Of a stretch of DNA of 33,437 nt, positions 7,337-13,827 are shown in pieces (the first letter of the stretch is position 1; each line of letters begins with the position of its first letter). Both the position numbers and the translations under genes were made by a program. A model generated the notes under the pieces. The model saw only the letters and a program-made list of their open reading frames with translations, was not told the origin of the DNA and did no database searches. Source of the stretch: UBA8231 sp964512165 (GTDB lineage: Bacteria; Latescibacterota; UBA2968; UBA8231); the NCBI GenBank assembly GCA_964512165.1, contig CAZEHQ010000021.1:1-33437 (forward strand). Direction: 5' to 3'.

Positions 7337-7413
7337 TACCACGTGGTAATGCGCGCAGTAGAGGGGGCTTCCGGGAGTAAGGGGAGATCGCGGAAGTCCC
7401 CCATTTTTTCTTT
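7337..7413 (+). ncRNA. candidate short leader RNA or small RNA ending at an intrinsic terminator
   Basis: A promoter (7302-7330) is followed after only about 75 nt by a strong intrinsic terminator (7363-7413), giving a predicted transcript of roughly 75 nt that starts with a self-complementary 12-mer. It could be a small RNA, or the attenuated leader of zapA, which starts about 65 nt after the terminator. It is too short for 6S RNA and I see no known riboswitch or T-box element. No protein is proposed: the frame through it ends in a stop within the downstream repeat. Confidence 0.4.
7363..7413 (+). terminator. intrinsic terminator upstream of zapA
   Basis: GGGGGCTTCCG (7363-7373) pairs with CGGAAG and CCCCC (7391-7402, one bulged T) to give an 11-bp stem with a 17-nt loop. 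It is followed by ATTTTTTCTTTG with six consecutive Ts. The structure is strong and directional (plus strand). It lies after the 7302-7330 promoter and before zapA. Confidence 0.82.
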
Positions 7414-7451
7414 GCACCGGACTCTCCACCCGCAATTTCTGGAGCCGTTGC

Positions 7452-7506
7452 GTCGTATGTCCCGAAAGGAAAGTACGTGAGTCGTATGTCCCGAAAGGAA
7501 AGTACG
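7452..7506 (+). repeat. 26-bp direct repeat (29-bp period) at the zapA start, beside the assembly gap
   Basis: Two identical 26-bp copies, 7452-7477 and 7481-7506, separated by 3 nt. Each contains ATGTCCCGAAAGGAAAG, so each carries a zapA-like start encoding MSRKEST. Copy 1 runs into a TGA at 7478-7480; copy 2 continues into zapA. The repeat lies 18 nt from the N run and may be either a real tandem duplication or a contig-end assembly error. Confidence 0.9.
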
Positions 7507-7837
7507 ATCGTGACGATCTTCGGNNNNNNNNNNCGGGTATCAATACCGAATCGCCGCCGACGCTGCCGACGCGAAGCACATGGAGGCGGTGGCAGGCCTC
7601 CTGGACGACCGCATGCGGCGGATCGCTACGTCGACCCGGAGAAAGGTCGCCGTGGAAATCGCCATCCAGGCAGCGATGGAGTTTGCGGACGAGGTGCTGA
7701 GGACCCGGAACGAGCGGGATCGGTTGCTTGCGGGTGCGGATGAGCATCTCAACCGTTTCACCCGCAAGCTCGAGGACGGCGCATCCACGGACCTCCTCGC
7801 CAGCGGTGAAGACCCAGCGCCAGCGCCCCGCTTCTAG
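7477..7837 (+). CDS. zapA: cell division protein ZapA, interrupted by an assembly gap
   Basis: ZapA binds and cross-links FtsZ filaments. Left of the gap the frame reads MSRKESTIVTIFG; right of it, from base 7535, it reads GYQYRIAADAADAKHMEAV and continues through LDDRMRRIA and a C-terminal coiled coil (AAMEFADEVLRTRNERDRL) to TAG at 7837. Both halves match the ZapA layout (beta-hairpin IFGxxYxI, helix, coiled coil). The ten Ns put the halves out of frame, but merging the shared CGG at the contig ends gives IFGYQYRI, an intact gene of about 110 residues. GTG 7477 has AAAGGA 6 nt upstream; ATG 7486 is the alternative. It converges with infC. Confidence 0.8.
7524..7533. other. assembly gap (ten Ns) inside zapA
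   Basis: A run of exactly ten Ns, the usual placeholder for a scaffold gap of unknown size. The left contig ends in TTCGG and the right one begins CGGGTAT, so they may overlap by CGG. Removing the Ns and one CGG restores the zapA reading frame. Confidence 0.97.
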
Positions 7838-7893
7838 TTCCCCCCGGGCCGCCAGCGCCCAAGCCCCCTCCCCATCCCGCGATCCCCATGCTG

Positions 7894-7921
7894 CCTTCAC
7901 CCCCTTCAGATCGGGTGAAGG
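7894..7921. terminator. stem-loop between the convergent zapA and infC genes
   Basis: CCTTCACCC (7894-7902) and GGGTGAAGG (7913-7921) form a perfect 9-bp stem with a 10-nt loop spanning the infC stop codon (7908-7906). Neither side has a T-tract, so if it ends transcription it does so inefficiently or with Rho; it could instead protect the infC mRNA 3' end. Confidence 0.45.
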
Positions 7922-8430
7922 ATCATCGACATCTCCCGGCCTTCCATCTGTGGCAACTGGTCGACGGCGGCCACATCCTCCATCTTCTTCGCCACATCCT
8001 CCATCACCTCCCGGCCCCGGTCGCGGTAGGCCATCATGCGCCCCAGGAATCGCATGCTGACCTTGACTCGATAGCCGTGACCGATGAACTCGCGAATGTG
8101 TCCGAGGCGGTACTGGAGGTCGTGCTCGGAGATGTACATCTTGATGCGTACAGTCTTCATCTGCACGTTGTGCTGCTTCTTGCGCGCCTCCTTGGCCTTC
8201 TTCTCCTTGTCGTACCGGTACTTGCCGTAGTCCATGATGCGACAGACCGGCGGGCGGGCCTCGGGTGCGACCTCCACCAGGTCGAGGTCAACCTGCTCGG
8301 CCATCTGCATGGCCTGGGCGGTGTCGATAACGCCGACCTGCTCTCCGTCGGCGCCGATCAGGCGAACCTGTGGGACCCGGATGGAGTCGTTGATTCTGGT
8401 GAAAGACTGTTGCTGTTTGGCGATGGGCAT
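7906..8430 (-). CDS. infC: translation initiation factor IF-3
   Basis: IF-3 keeps the 30S subunit free and checks start-codon/initiator pairing. The product has the family N-terminal domain (INDSIRVPQVRLIGADGEQ), the linker (PPVCRIMDYGKYRYDKEKK) and the C-terminal domain (KTVRIKMYISEHDLQYR ... VSMRFLGRMM). About 174 residues from the ATG at 8428-8430. That ATG is only 2 nt after GGAGG (8437-8433); the ATC at 8424-8422 is 8 nt after it, the ideal distance, so ATC is the more probable start. Non-AUG starts are a known feature of infC and underlie its autoregulation. rpmI and rplT, the usual downstream partners, are absent; zapA converges instead. Confidence 0.93.
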   Translation of the reverse strand: MPIAKQQQSFTRINDSIRVPQVRLIGADGEQVGVIDTAQAMQMAEQVDLDLVEVAPEARPPVCRIMDYGKYRYDKEKKAKEARKKQHNVQMKTVRIKMYISEHDLQYRLGHIREFIGHGYRVKVSMRFLGRMMAYRDRGREVMEDVAKKMEDVAAVDQLPQMEGREMSMILHPI

Positions 8431-8474
8431 TGCCTCCGGAGGAGTGGTGGATATAGTGGCTAAGGGTGAACGGG

Positions 8475-8504
8475 AATATAACCGCCCGCGATGGGGACGA
8501 GCAA
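8475..8504 (-). promoter_or_regulatory. sigma70-type promoter of infC
   Basis: On the minus strand TTGCTC (8504-8499), an 18-nt spacer and TATATT (8480-8475, 5 of 6). Predicted start near 8468, a leader of about 38-44 nt. The -35 hexamer lies inside the 8493-8519 inverted repeat. Confidence 0.6.
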
Positions 8505-8536
8505 CATGCACTCGTCCCCCGGATCCGTCTCCGGGG
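8493..8536 (+). promoter_or_regulatory. two overlapping hairpins in the infC/PfkB divergent region
   Basis: GGGGACGAG (8493-8501) and CTCGTCCCC (8511-8519) form a perfect 9-bp inverted repeat with a 9-nt loop; CCCCGGA (8517-8523) and TCCGGGG (8530-8536) form a second of 7 bp with a 6-nt loop. They share 8517-8519, so the full stems exclude each other. No T-tract follows. The first overlaps the infC -35 element. Either a DNA operator or a structured leader of the kinase gene at 8575 is possible. Confidence 0.5.
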
Positions 8537-8574
8537 CGGCACCTCGGGAGCGCCGGGAGAGCGGGAGGGTAAGG

Positions 8575-9597
8575 ATGTCGCAGTACGGCGTCTACGGCAT
8601 CGGACATGCCCTCGTGGACCTGCAGTTCGTCGTGGAGGACTCCCTGTTGCGCGAACTCGGGATCGCCAAAGGGGTCATGACCCTGGTGGATGAAGGGCGC
8701 CGCCGAGAGATCCTCGACAGGCTCTCCGATCCCGTGAACCGTGCCTCCGGAGGGTCCGCCGCCAACACGGTCATCACCGTGGCCCGCTTCGGTGGACGGG
8801 CCCGCTATGCCTTCCAGGTGGGGGAGGATGATTGGGGCCGATTCTACCGGGACGACTTGACCGCGGCGGGGGTCGACAGCAGTCCCGCCTGCCAGGTCCC
8901 TGGCGAGACGGGTCAGTGCCTCGTGATGATCACGCCAGACGCCGAGCGCTCGATGCTGACCTTCCTCGGCGCCAGTGGCACCATGGGGCCGCGCCAGGTG
9001 GACGCCGAGGGCATCGCCGCGAGCCGCTTCGTCTACCTCGAGGGCTATCTGCTTACCACGGAGGTGGGCTTCCAGGCCTGTCGGCTGGCCTCCGCCATCG
9101 CCCGCGAAGGGGGTGTCGAGGTTTCCCTGACCCTCAGCGATCCCTCCGTGGTCGAGGCCTTCCGGGACCGTTTCGAGGCGCTCGCCGCCGACGGGGTGGA
9201 CCTCCTGTTCTGCAACGAGGAGGAGGCCGCCGCCCTCACCGGGATCGGCGACTGCCAGGAGGCCACTTCGAGACTCGCCGATCTCTCTGCCCGGGTCTGC
9301 GTGACACTGGGTGCCGGGGGAGCCCTGACCGCCGAGAGAGGCTCCCCTCCCCGCCTTGTGCAGGGAGTGGAGGCCCGGGCCGTAGACACCACCGGAGCGG
9401 GCGACACCTTCGCCGGGGGCGTTCTCTACGGGTTGGCCCGCGGCCACTCGCTCCACGAGTCGGCGCGCCGCGGGACGTACGCCGCCGCGGCGGTGGTTTC
9501 GCTCTTCGGCCCACGACTCGAGACCGAAATGGCCCCGCTCGTGGACGAAATTCTCCGGAACCGGGCACCACCTCCCGCCGCCTTGATCACAGGATGA
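8575..9597 (+). CDS. PfkB-family carbohydrate/nucleoside kinase (adenosine-kinase-like)
   Basis: A ribokinase-fold enzyme that transfers phosphate from ATP to a sugar or nucleoside hydroxyl. The 340-residue product shows the N-terminal GIGHALVD substrate region, the GGSAANT motif (residues 59-65) and the C-terminal anion-hole/catalytic motif DTTGAGDTFAGG (271-282) with D277 as the predicted base. The lid architecture looks closest to adenosine-kinase-like members, but the substrate cannot be assigned. The ATG at 8575 was chosen over upstream starts because GGGAGGGTAAGG precedes it directly and the protein then begins at the first beta strand. The dehydrogenase gene follows after 10 nt, so the two form an operon. 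Confidence 0.9.
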   Translation: MSQYGVYGIGHALVDLQFVVEDSLLRELGIAKGVMTLVDEGRRREILDRLSDPVNRASGGSAANTVITVARFGGRARYAFQVGEDDWGRFYRDDLTAAGVDSSPACQVPGETGQCLVMITPDAERSMLTFLGASGTMGPRQVDAEGIAASRFVYLEGYLLTTEVGFQACRLASAIAREGGVEVSLTLSDPSVVEAFRDRFEALAADGVDLLFCNEEEAAALTGIGDCQEATSRLADLSARVCVTLGAGGALTAERGSPPRLVQGVEARAVDTTGAGDTFAGGVLYGLARGHSLHESARRGTYAAAAVVSLFGPRLETEMAPLVDEILRNRAPPPAALITG

Positions 9598-9607
9598 GGA
9601 AAGCCAG

Positions 9608-10564
9608 ATGAGGATACTCGTCTACTTCGACTTCGCCCCTGACCAGATCGACGAGCTCGTGCGGTTGGCCCGGCGCCATGGAGACCACGAGGTCGTGGTC
9701 GCCGGGAACGCGTCCTGCGCCGAGGATCTGGCTTCCACAGCCGAGGTGCTTCTCGGCCACTTCCCGGAATCGGTGGTCGCCGCGGCCCCTGGGCTGAGGT
9801 GGATCCAGTCCCACAGCGCGGGCATGGACGGATTCCTCCATCCCGCCGTGGTGGAGCGCGAGGAGGTGGTGGTGACGAACATGGCCGGGCTGTACGCACC
9901 CCAGGGCGGAGAGCACGCCTGGGCCCTGCTGCTGGCGCTCACCCGCGGTCTGCTGCCGTCGGTCCGGAGCATGCCCGAACGCCGATGGCGAGGTGGCAGG
10001 ACCTTCGAGCTCGCCGGGGGGACTCTCGGACTGATCGGACTCGGGGGCTTCGGGTTGGAGACAGCGAAGCGTGCCTCCGGATACGAAATGACCCTCCTGG
10101 CCCTGGACCCCGTCCGCCTCGACCCGCCGGAAGGTGTGGAGGAAGTGCGCCCCCCGACGCAGGCAAACCTGATCTGGCTGCTCTCGGAGTCGGACGCCGT
10201 CGTGGTATGCTGCCCCCTGACCGAGGAGACGAGGCACATGATCGGCCCCGGGGAGCTCGCGGCGATGAAGCCCTCCGCCTACCTCGTCTGCGTCAGCCGC
10301 GGCGGCATCATCGACGAGAGCGCCCTTGCCGATGCCCTGCGGCTCGAGAGACTCGCAGGGGCGGGGCTCGATGTCTGCGAGGTCGAACCCCTCCCGGCGG
10401 AGAGCTCCTTGTGGGATGCGCCCAACCTGATCCTGACCCCGCATTGCGCCGGCGCCTCCCAGCACCGCGCGCGCAAGACCTTCGAGTTCTTCCGCGACAA
10501 CCTCGGGCGCTATCTGCGGGGGGAGCCGCTGGTCAACGTCATCGACAAGGGCAAGGGCTACTAG
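9608..10564 (+). CDS. D-2-hydroxyacid dehydrogenase (NAD-dependent, phosphoglycerate-dehydrogenase-like)
   Basis: Family members interconvert 2-hydroxyacids and 2-oxoacids with NAD(P). The 318-residue product has the nucleotide-binding GLIGLGGFG (residues 141-149), and the catalytic triad is in place: R231 in VSRGGIID, E260 in CEVEPLP and H279 in LTPHCAG. Length is normal. GAGGAAAG lies just upstream of the ATG. It is cotranscribed with the PfkB kinase, suggesting a shared sugar-acid or hydroxyacid pathway; glyoxylate/hydroxypyruvate reductase activity is one possibility but is not shown by the sequence. Confidence 0.9.
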   Translation: MRILVYFDFAPDQIDELVRLARRHGDHEVVVAGNASCAEDLASTAEVLLGHFPESVVAAAPGLRWIQSHSAGMDGFLHPAVVEREEVVVTNMAGLYAPQGGEHAWALLLALTRGLLPSVRSMPERRWRGGRTFELAGGTLGLIGLGGFGLETAKRASGYEMTLLALDPVRLDPPEGVEEVRPPTQANLIWLLSESDAVVVCCPLTEETRHMIGPGELAAMKPSAYLVCVSRGGIIDESALADALRLERLAGAGLDVCEVEPLPAESSLWDAPNLILTPHCAGASQHRARKTFEFFRDNLGRYLRGEPLVNVIDKGKGY

Positions 10565-10600
10565 CGGTCCGGATGCCCTCCTTCGGCCGGGCCCCCGCCC

Positions 10601-11407
10601 TCAGAAGCCGATGGAGCGGACATACTCCCGCATGGCGGTACTGCGCCGGCTCTCGCTCACCGGATCCTCGCCTTCGTGCGCCGGCTCCCCCGGGCAGCAG
10701 GTGACGACACGGTCGAAGCCGATCTCGCCGAGGGTCCGCCTCACCGCGGGAAAGTCGACCCCCCGCGCTTCGCCCACGGATACCCACTTCGGATGATACC
10801 GCCCCTCCTCGTCCCGCGTACAGGAGGAGTAGTCCTGCAGATGGACGTAGTTGAGCTGGGAACGGAAATCGCGCAGCGATGCCACGGGGTCGTAGCCCCA
10901 GAGCTTGGCGTGGGAGACGTCGATGCAAAGACCGGTCTTCTTCACGCGGCTCATGTACAGCTTCCAGTGATCGATGGAATCGACCAGGCAGTTCGTGTGG
11001 ATGTGGTAGCTGATCTCGAGGCCCAGGCCGGCGGCGTACTCCGCCCAGGCCTCGGCCCCGTCGGCGGCGGCGCGAACGTCCTCGTCGGTGACCTTCCGGC
11101 CCTCGGGCTTGCCCCCGTTCATGAACATGAAGCAGTCGACGCCCATCTCGGCGGCGAACTCCATTCGCCGACGGTTGCGCTCCACCATCTCCCAGTCGCG
11201 GTGGTCCGGGGTCCCGGCCGCGGTATAGACGGCCATGGGCATTCCCGCATCTTCGCACACCCGCCGCAGTCGGCCCGGCGGTCCGAGCCAGTCCAGGGAA
11301 AGCCGCCCCTCCCAACCATCCCAGCCCGCCTCCTTCAAGGCTGCCAGGGCCGCGGGGAGATCCGGATTGCGCCAGCGCAGCGTGCTGTAGCAGATGCTCA
11401 ACCCCAT
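10601..11407 (-). CDS. sugar phosphate isomerase/epimerase-like TIM-barrel protein (xylose isomerase-like)
   Basis: An AP-endonuclease-2/xylose-isomerase-like TIM barrel of 268 residues. Typical features are a short N-terminal strand, EISYHIHTNC, CIDVSHAKLWG (strand with a predicted metal-binding Asp/His) and YVHLQDY, the HxxD-like motif late in the barrel. Such proteins usually act on sugars, inositols or hydroxypyruvate with a divalent metal, but the substrate is not determinable. The ATG at 11405-11407 has GGGGA upstream. It converges with the dehydrogenase (36 nt between stops) and diverges from the MFS-HEAT gene (56 nt), so it may belong to the same small-molecule locus. Confidence 0.83.
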   Translation of the reverse strand: MGLSICYSTLRWRNPDLPAALAALKEAGWDGWEGRLSLDWLGPPGRLRRVCEDAGMPMAVYTAAGTPDHRDWEMVERNRRRMEFAAEMGVDCFMFMNGGKPEGRKVTDEDVRAAADGAEAWAEYAAGLGLEISYHIHTNCLVDSIDHWKLYMSRVKKTGLCIDVSHAKLWGYDPVASLRDFRSQLNYVHLQDYSSCTRDEEGRYHPKWVSVGEARGVDFPAVRRTLGEIGFDRVVTCCPGEPAHEGEDPVSESRRSTAMREYVRSIGF

Positions 11408-11463
11408 CGAAATGATCCCCTTTCCGCCTCCACCCCGGCGACCGCCGGGGAGGGGAGACGAGC

Positions 11464-13827
11464 GTGATGGAAGGTCCCGGCAGCGCGGGCCTGACGCGCG
11501 GTCAGGCGACCCGGGCCCAGCAGGCGTTCATCACCACCAGCGGACTCTGGGGAGTGTGGAGCCAGTCGGCCGGGATCGGCACCGCCGTGTTCACCGGCTA
11601 CGCACTCCACCTCGGGGCCGACGCTTCCTACATCGCCCTCTTCACCTTCGTGGCCTACCTGCTGGCCACGGTGCAACTCCTCATGCCCGTCCTGGGCCGG
11701 TACCTGAGGCGAAAGCGCGTCATCATCTCCGTGGGTCTGGTGGAGATCGCCCTGCGGAGTTCCCCGCCCCTGGTTCCCCTGCTTTTCGCGCCTGCCATGC
11801 AGCTGCAGGCGCTCATGGTGCTCGTCGGACTCGGCCTGCTGTGCGGCTACTCCCTCTCCCCCTTCTACAACACCTGGGTGGCCAGTGCCGTGCCCGGCAA
11901 CATAAGGGGCCGGTTCACGAGCCGCCAGACGATCGTCAGCACCCTCCTGGCCATGGTCGCCGGATTCGCCATCGGCGGATTCATCGACGACTTCGGGGTG
12001 GCGGACAAGCAGATGCGGTTCCACATCGTCTTCGCCGTCGGCGCGATCTTCGGCTGGCTCGGGTACATCCGGCTGAGTCGGGCCTCCTACACCGACGGAA
12101 ACGAGGCGAACCCCGGCGTCGAAGGGGACGGCCTCGCCCGCCTGCTCGAGCCTTTCCGGGACGGCAACTTCCTCCGGGCGGTGCTGTTCTTCGGATTCTG
12201 GACCTTCGGACTGGGCATCGCCCAGCCACTGTACAGCGTGTTCATGCTCGATCACCTCGGGATCTCCTACAAGACGATCGCCATCTTCAACGCCGCCTTC
12301 ATGCTCACCAGCATCCTCGGCTACCGGTTGTGGGCGAGCCTCGTCGACCGCTTCGGCAGCAAGCCGGTACTGCAGATCCTGGTGCTTCCCGCCACCTTCC
12401 TGCCCGTGCTGTGGGTGTGCAACGCTCCGGGCGCCTACACCATGATCCCGGTGGCCCTGGTCCTCTCCGGCGTCCTGTTCTCGGGCATCATGGTGGCCGT
12501 GACCCCCCTCCTCTACGGGCTGGCGCCAGCCGGTGGCCCGCGGCCCTACTACCTGGCCTCCTGGTCGGCCACGGTGAACCTGATGGGCGCCCTTGGCGCC
12601 CTGGCCGGCGGGATCCTGGCGCGGGCCCTGCGCGATGTGAGCTTTCAGATCGAGGACTTCCCCATCGGCCACCTCCAGATCATCATGCTCTTGAGCGCCG
12701 TGACCCGAGTCCCGTCGATCCTGCTCCTCGGACTCGTCTCCGACCGCAGCTCGATCTCTTCCCGCCACCTCCTGTCCCACCTCTTCCGCGGCAACCTGCT
12801 CAGCTACACCTTCAACACCGCGGTCTACACCATGGCCCGGCAGGAGGAGCGGCGGGCCCGGGCGGCTCTCGCCCTGGGACGGTCGGGAAGTCCGCTGGCC
12901 ATCGAGCAGCTGATACAGGCCCTGGCCGACGCCAGCCCCGTGGTGCGCCGGAGCGCTGCCCGCGCCCTCGGAGAGACCGGCTCCGCCCAGGCCACCCACT
13001 CCCTCGTGAGCGAGCTCCTCGACGGCGAGTCGGACATCCGCTCGGAGGCGGCCGAGGCCCTTGGACGGCTCGGCCACCAGAGCGGCGTCGATCCCCTGGT
13101 TGAGGCCCTGGAGGACGAGGACCCCCGGGTTCGCATCAGCGCCATCCGCGGCCTGAGCGAAATCGGCGGGGACGAGGCACGGGAGCTGTTGTTCTGGTAC
13201 TTCGGCGAGCACCTGGACGACCCCATCGCTTTCCCCACTCTCGTGGATGTCCTCAGTCACATGGGCGACCACCGGGTCGTGCGGCCCACCCTGCAGCGGC
13301 TCGGCCGCTTCCGCTCCGCGGCGGTCCGCCTGCAGCTGCTGAACAGCGTCTGTTACGCCCTCGGAGCCGGGGGCGAGTTCTACCGCCTGCTGTCCCAGGA
13401 GGAGTCCCAGCGCCCCTCCTCCCTGGGCCGCCGGTTGCGCCGCCTGGAGAGCTCCCTCGCCCGCAGCCCCGCCCTCGGCATGGGGGTGCGCGAAGAAGCC
13501 CGCATGGCGATCGGCAGCATGGTGCGGGCTATCGACGCCGAGAACCTGGATGGGTTGGAGGAATCCGCCCGCCAGCTGGCCGGCGTCGTCCGGGATGGTC
13601 TGTCAGCGACGGGGAGGCCGCCCTACGAGGTGCTCTCCGTCTACCTGGTGATCCTCGCCCTGGAGACCTTCCTGACCAGCAGGGGCCGCTCCGATCTGAC
13701 GGCGGCACGGGAGATCTTCGTCATCGTCTGTCTGGGGCGCATGGGCAGGTTGGTGCGGGAGTTGGATTCACCGGGGTCGTCACCCGGCCCCCGGGACCGG
13801 CGGGGGCAGCCCCTTCGGAGCCGCTAG
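11464..13827 (+). CDS. major facilitator superfamily transporter fused to C-terminal HEAT-like repeats
   Basis: The 787-residue product has two parts. Residues 1 to about 450 form an MFS transporter with about 12 hydrophobic segments and the charged loop RYLRRKR after the second. From about residue 459 to 580 it carries at least four consecutive HEAT/PBS-lyase repeats of about 31 residues, recognisable by AALALGRSGSPLA, SAARALGETGSAQA, EAAEALGRLGHQSG and SAIRGLSEIGGDEA. A further 200 alpha-helical residues follow. MFS proteins normally end after helix 12, so the cytoplasmic repeat domain is unusual and probably binds a protein partner. Start GTG 11464, or ATG 11467; GGAGGGGAG precedes both. 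The stop shares the CTAG tetranucleotide with the gene on the other strand. Confidence 0.87.
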   Translation: MMEGPGSAGLTRGQATRAQQAFITTSGLWGVWSQSAGIGTAVFTGYALHLGADASYIALFTFVAYLLATVQLLMPVLGRYLRRKRVIISVGLVEIALRSSPPLVPLLFAPAMQLQALMVLVGLGLLCGYSLSPFYNTWVASAVPGNIRGRFTSRQTIVSTLLAMVAGFAIGGFIDDFGVADKQMRFHIVFAVGAIFGWLGYIRLSRASYTDGNEANPGVEGDGLARLLEPFRDGNFLRAVLFFGFWTFGLGIAQPLYSVFMLDHLGISYKTIAIFNAAFMLTSILGYRLWASLVDRFGSKPVLQILVLPATFLPVLWVCNAPGAYTMIPVALVLSGVLFSGIMVAVTPLLYGLAPAGGPRPYYLASWSATVNLMGALGALAGGILARALRDVSFQIEDFPIGHLQIIMLLSAVTRVPSILLLGLVSDRSSISSRHLLSHLFRGNLLSYTFNTAVYTMARQEERRARAALALGRSGSPLAIEQLIQALADASPVVRRSAARALGETGSAQATHSLVSELLDGESDIRSEAAEALGRLGHQSGVDPLVEALEDEDPRVRISAIRGLSEIGGDEARELLFWYFGEHLDDPIAFPTLVDVLSHMGDHRVVRPTLQRLGRFRSAAVRLQLLNSVCYALGAGGEFYRLLSQEESQRPSSLGRRLRRLESSLARSPALGMGVREEARMAIGSMVRAIDAENLDGLEESARQLAGVVRDGLSATGRPPYEVLSVYLVILALETFLTSRGRSDLTAAREIFVIVCLGRMGRLVRELDSPGSSPGPRDRRGQPLRSR

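Noticed and set aside
7302..7476. 6S RNA, T-box or known riboswitch upstream of zapA
   Set aside because: The predicted transcript of about 75 nt is far too short for 6S RNA and contains no T-box sequence or recognisable aptamer.
7349..7480. Small frame from ATG 7349 to the TGA in the first repeat copy
   Set aside because: It runs through a strong terminator stem and its T-tract and has no ribosome binding site; its end is created by the repeat.
7452..7506. Two-unit CRISPR-like repeat
   Set aside because: Only two copies with a 3-nt separation and no spacers; the repeat contains the zapA start codon.
11394..13272. Long frames on both strands overlapping the MFS-HEAT gene
   Set aside because: Both are Arg- or Gly/Glu-rich shadows. 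The 11464 frame has hydrophobic helices and HEAT repeats.
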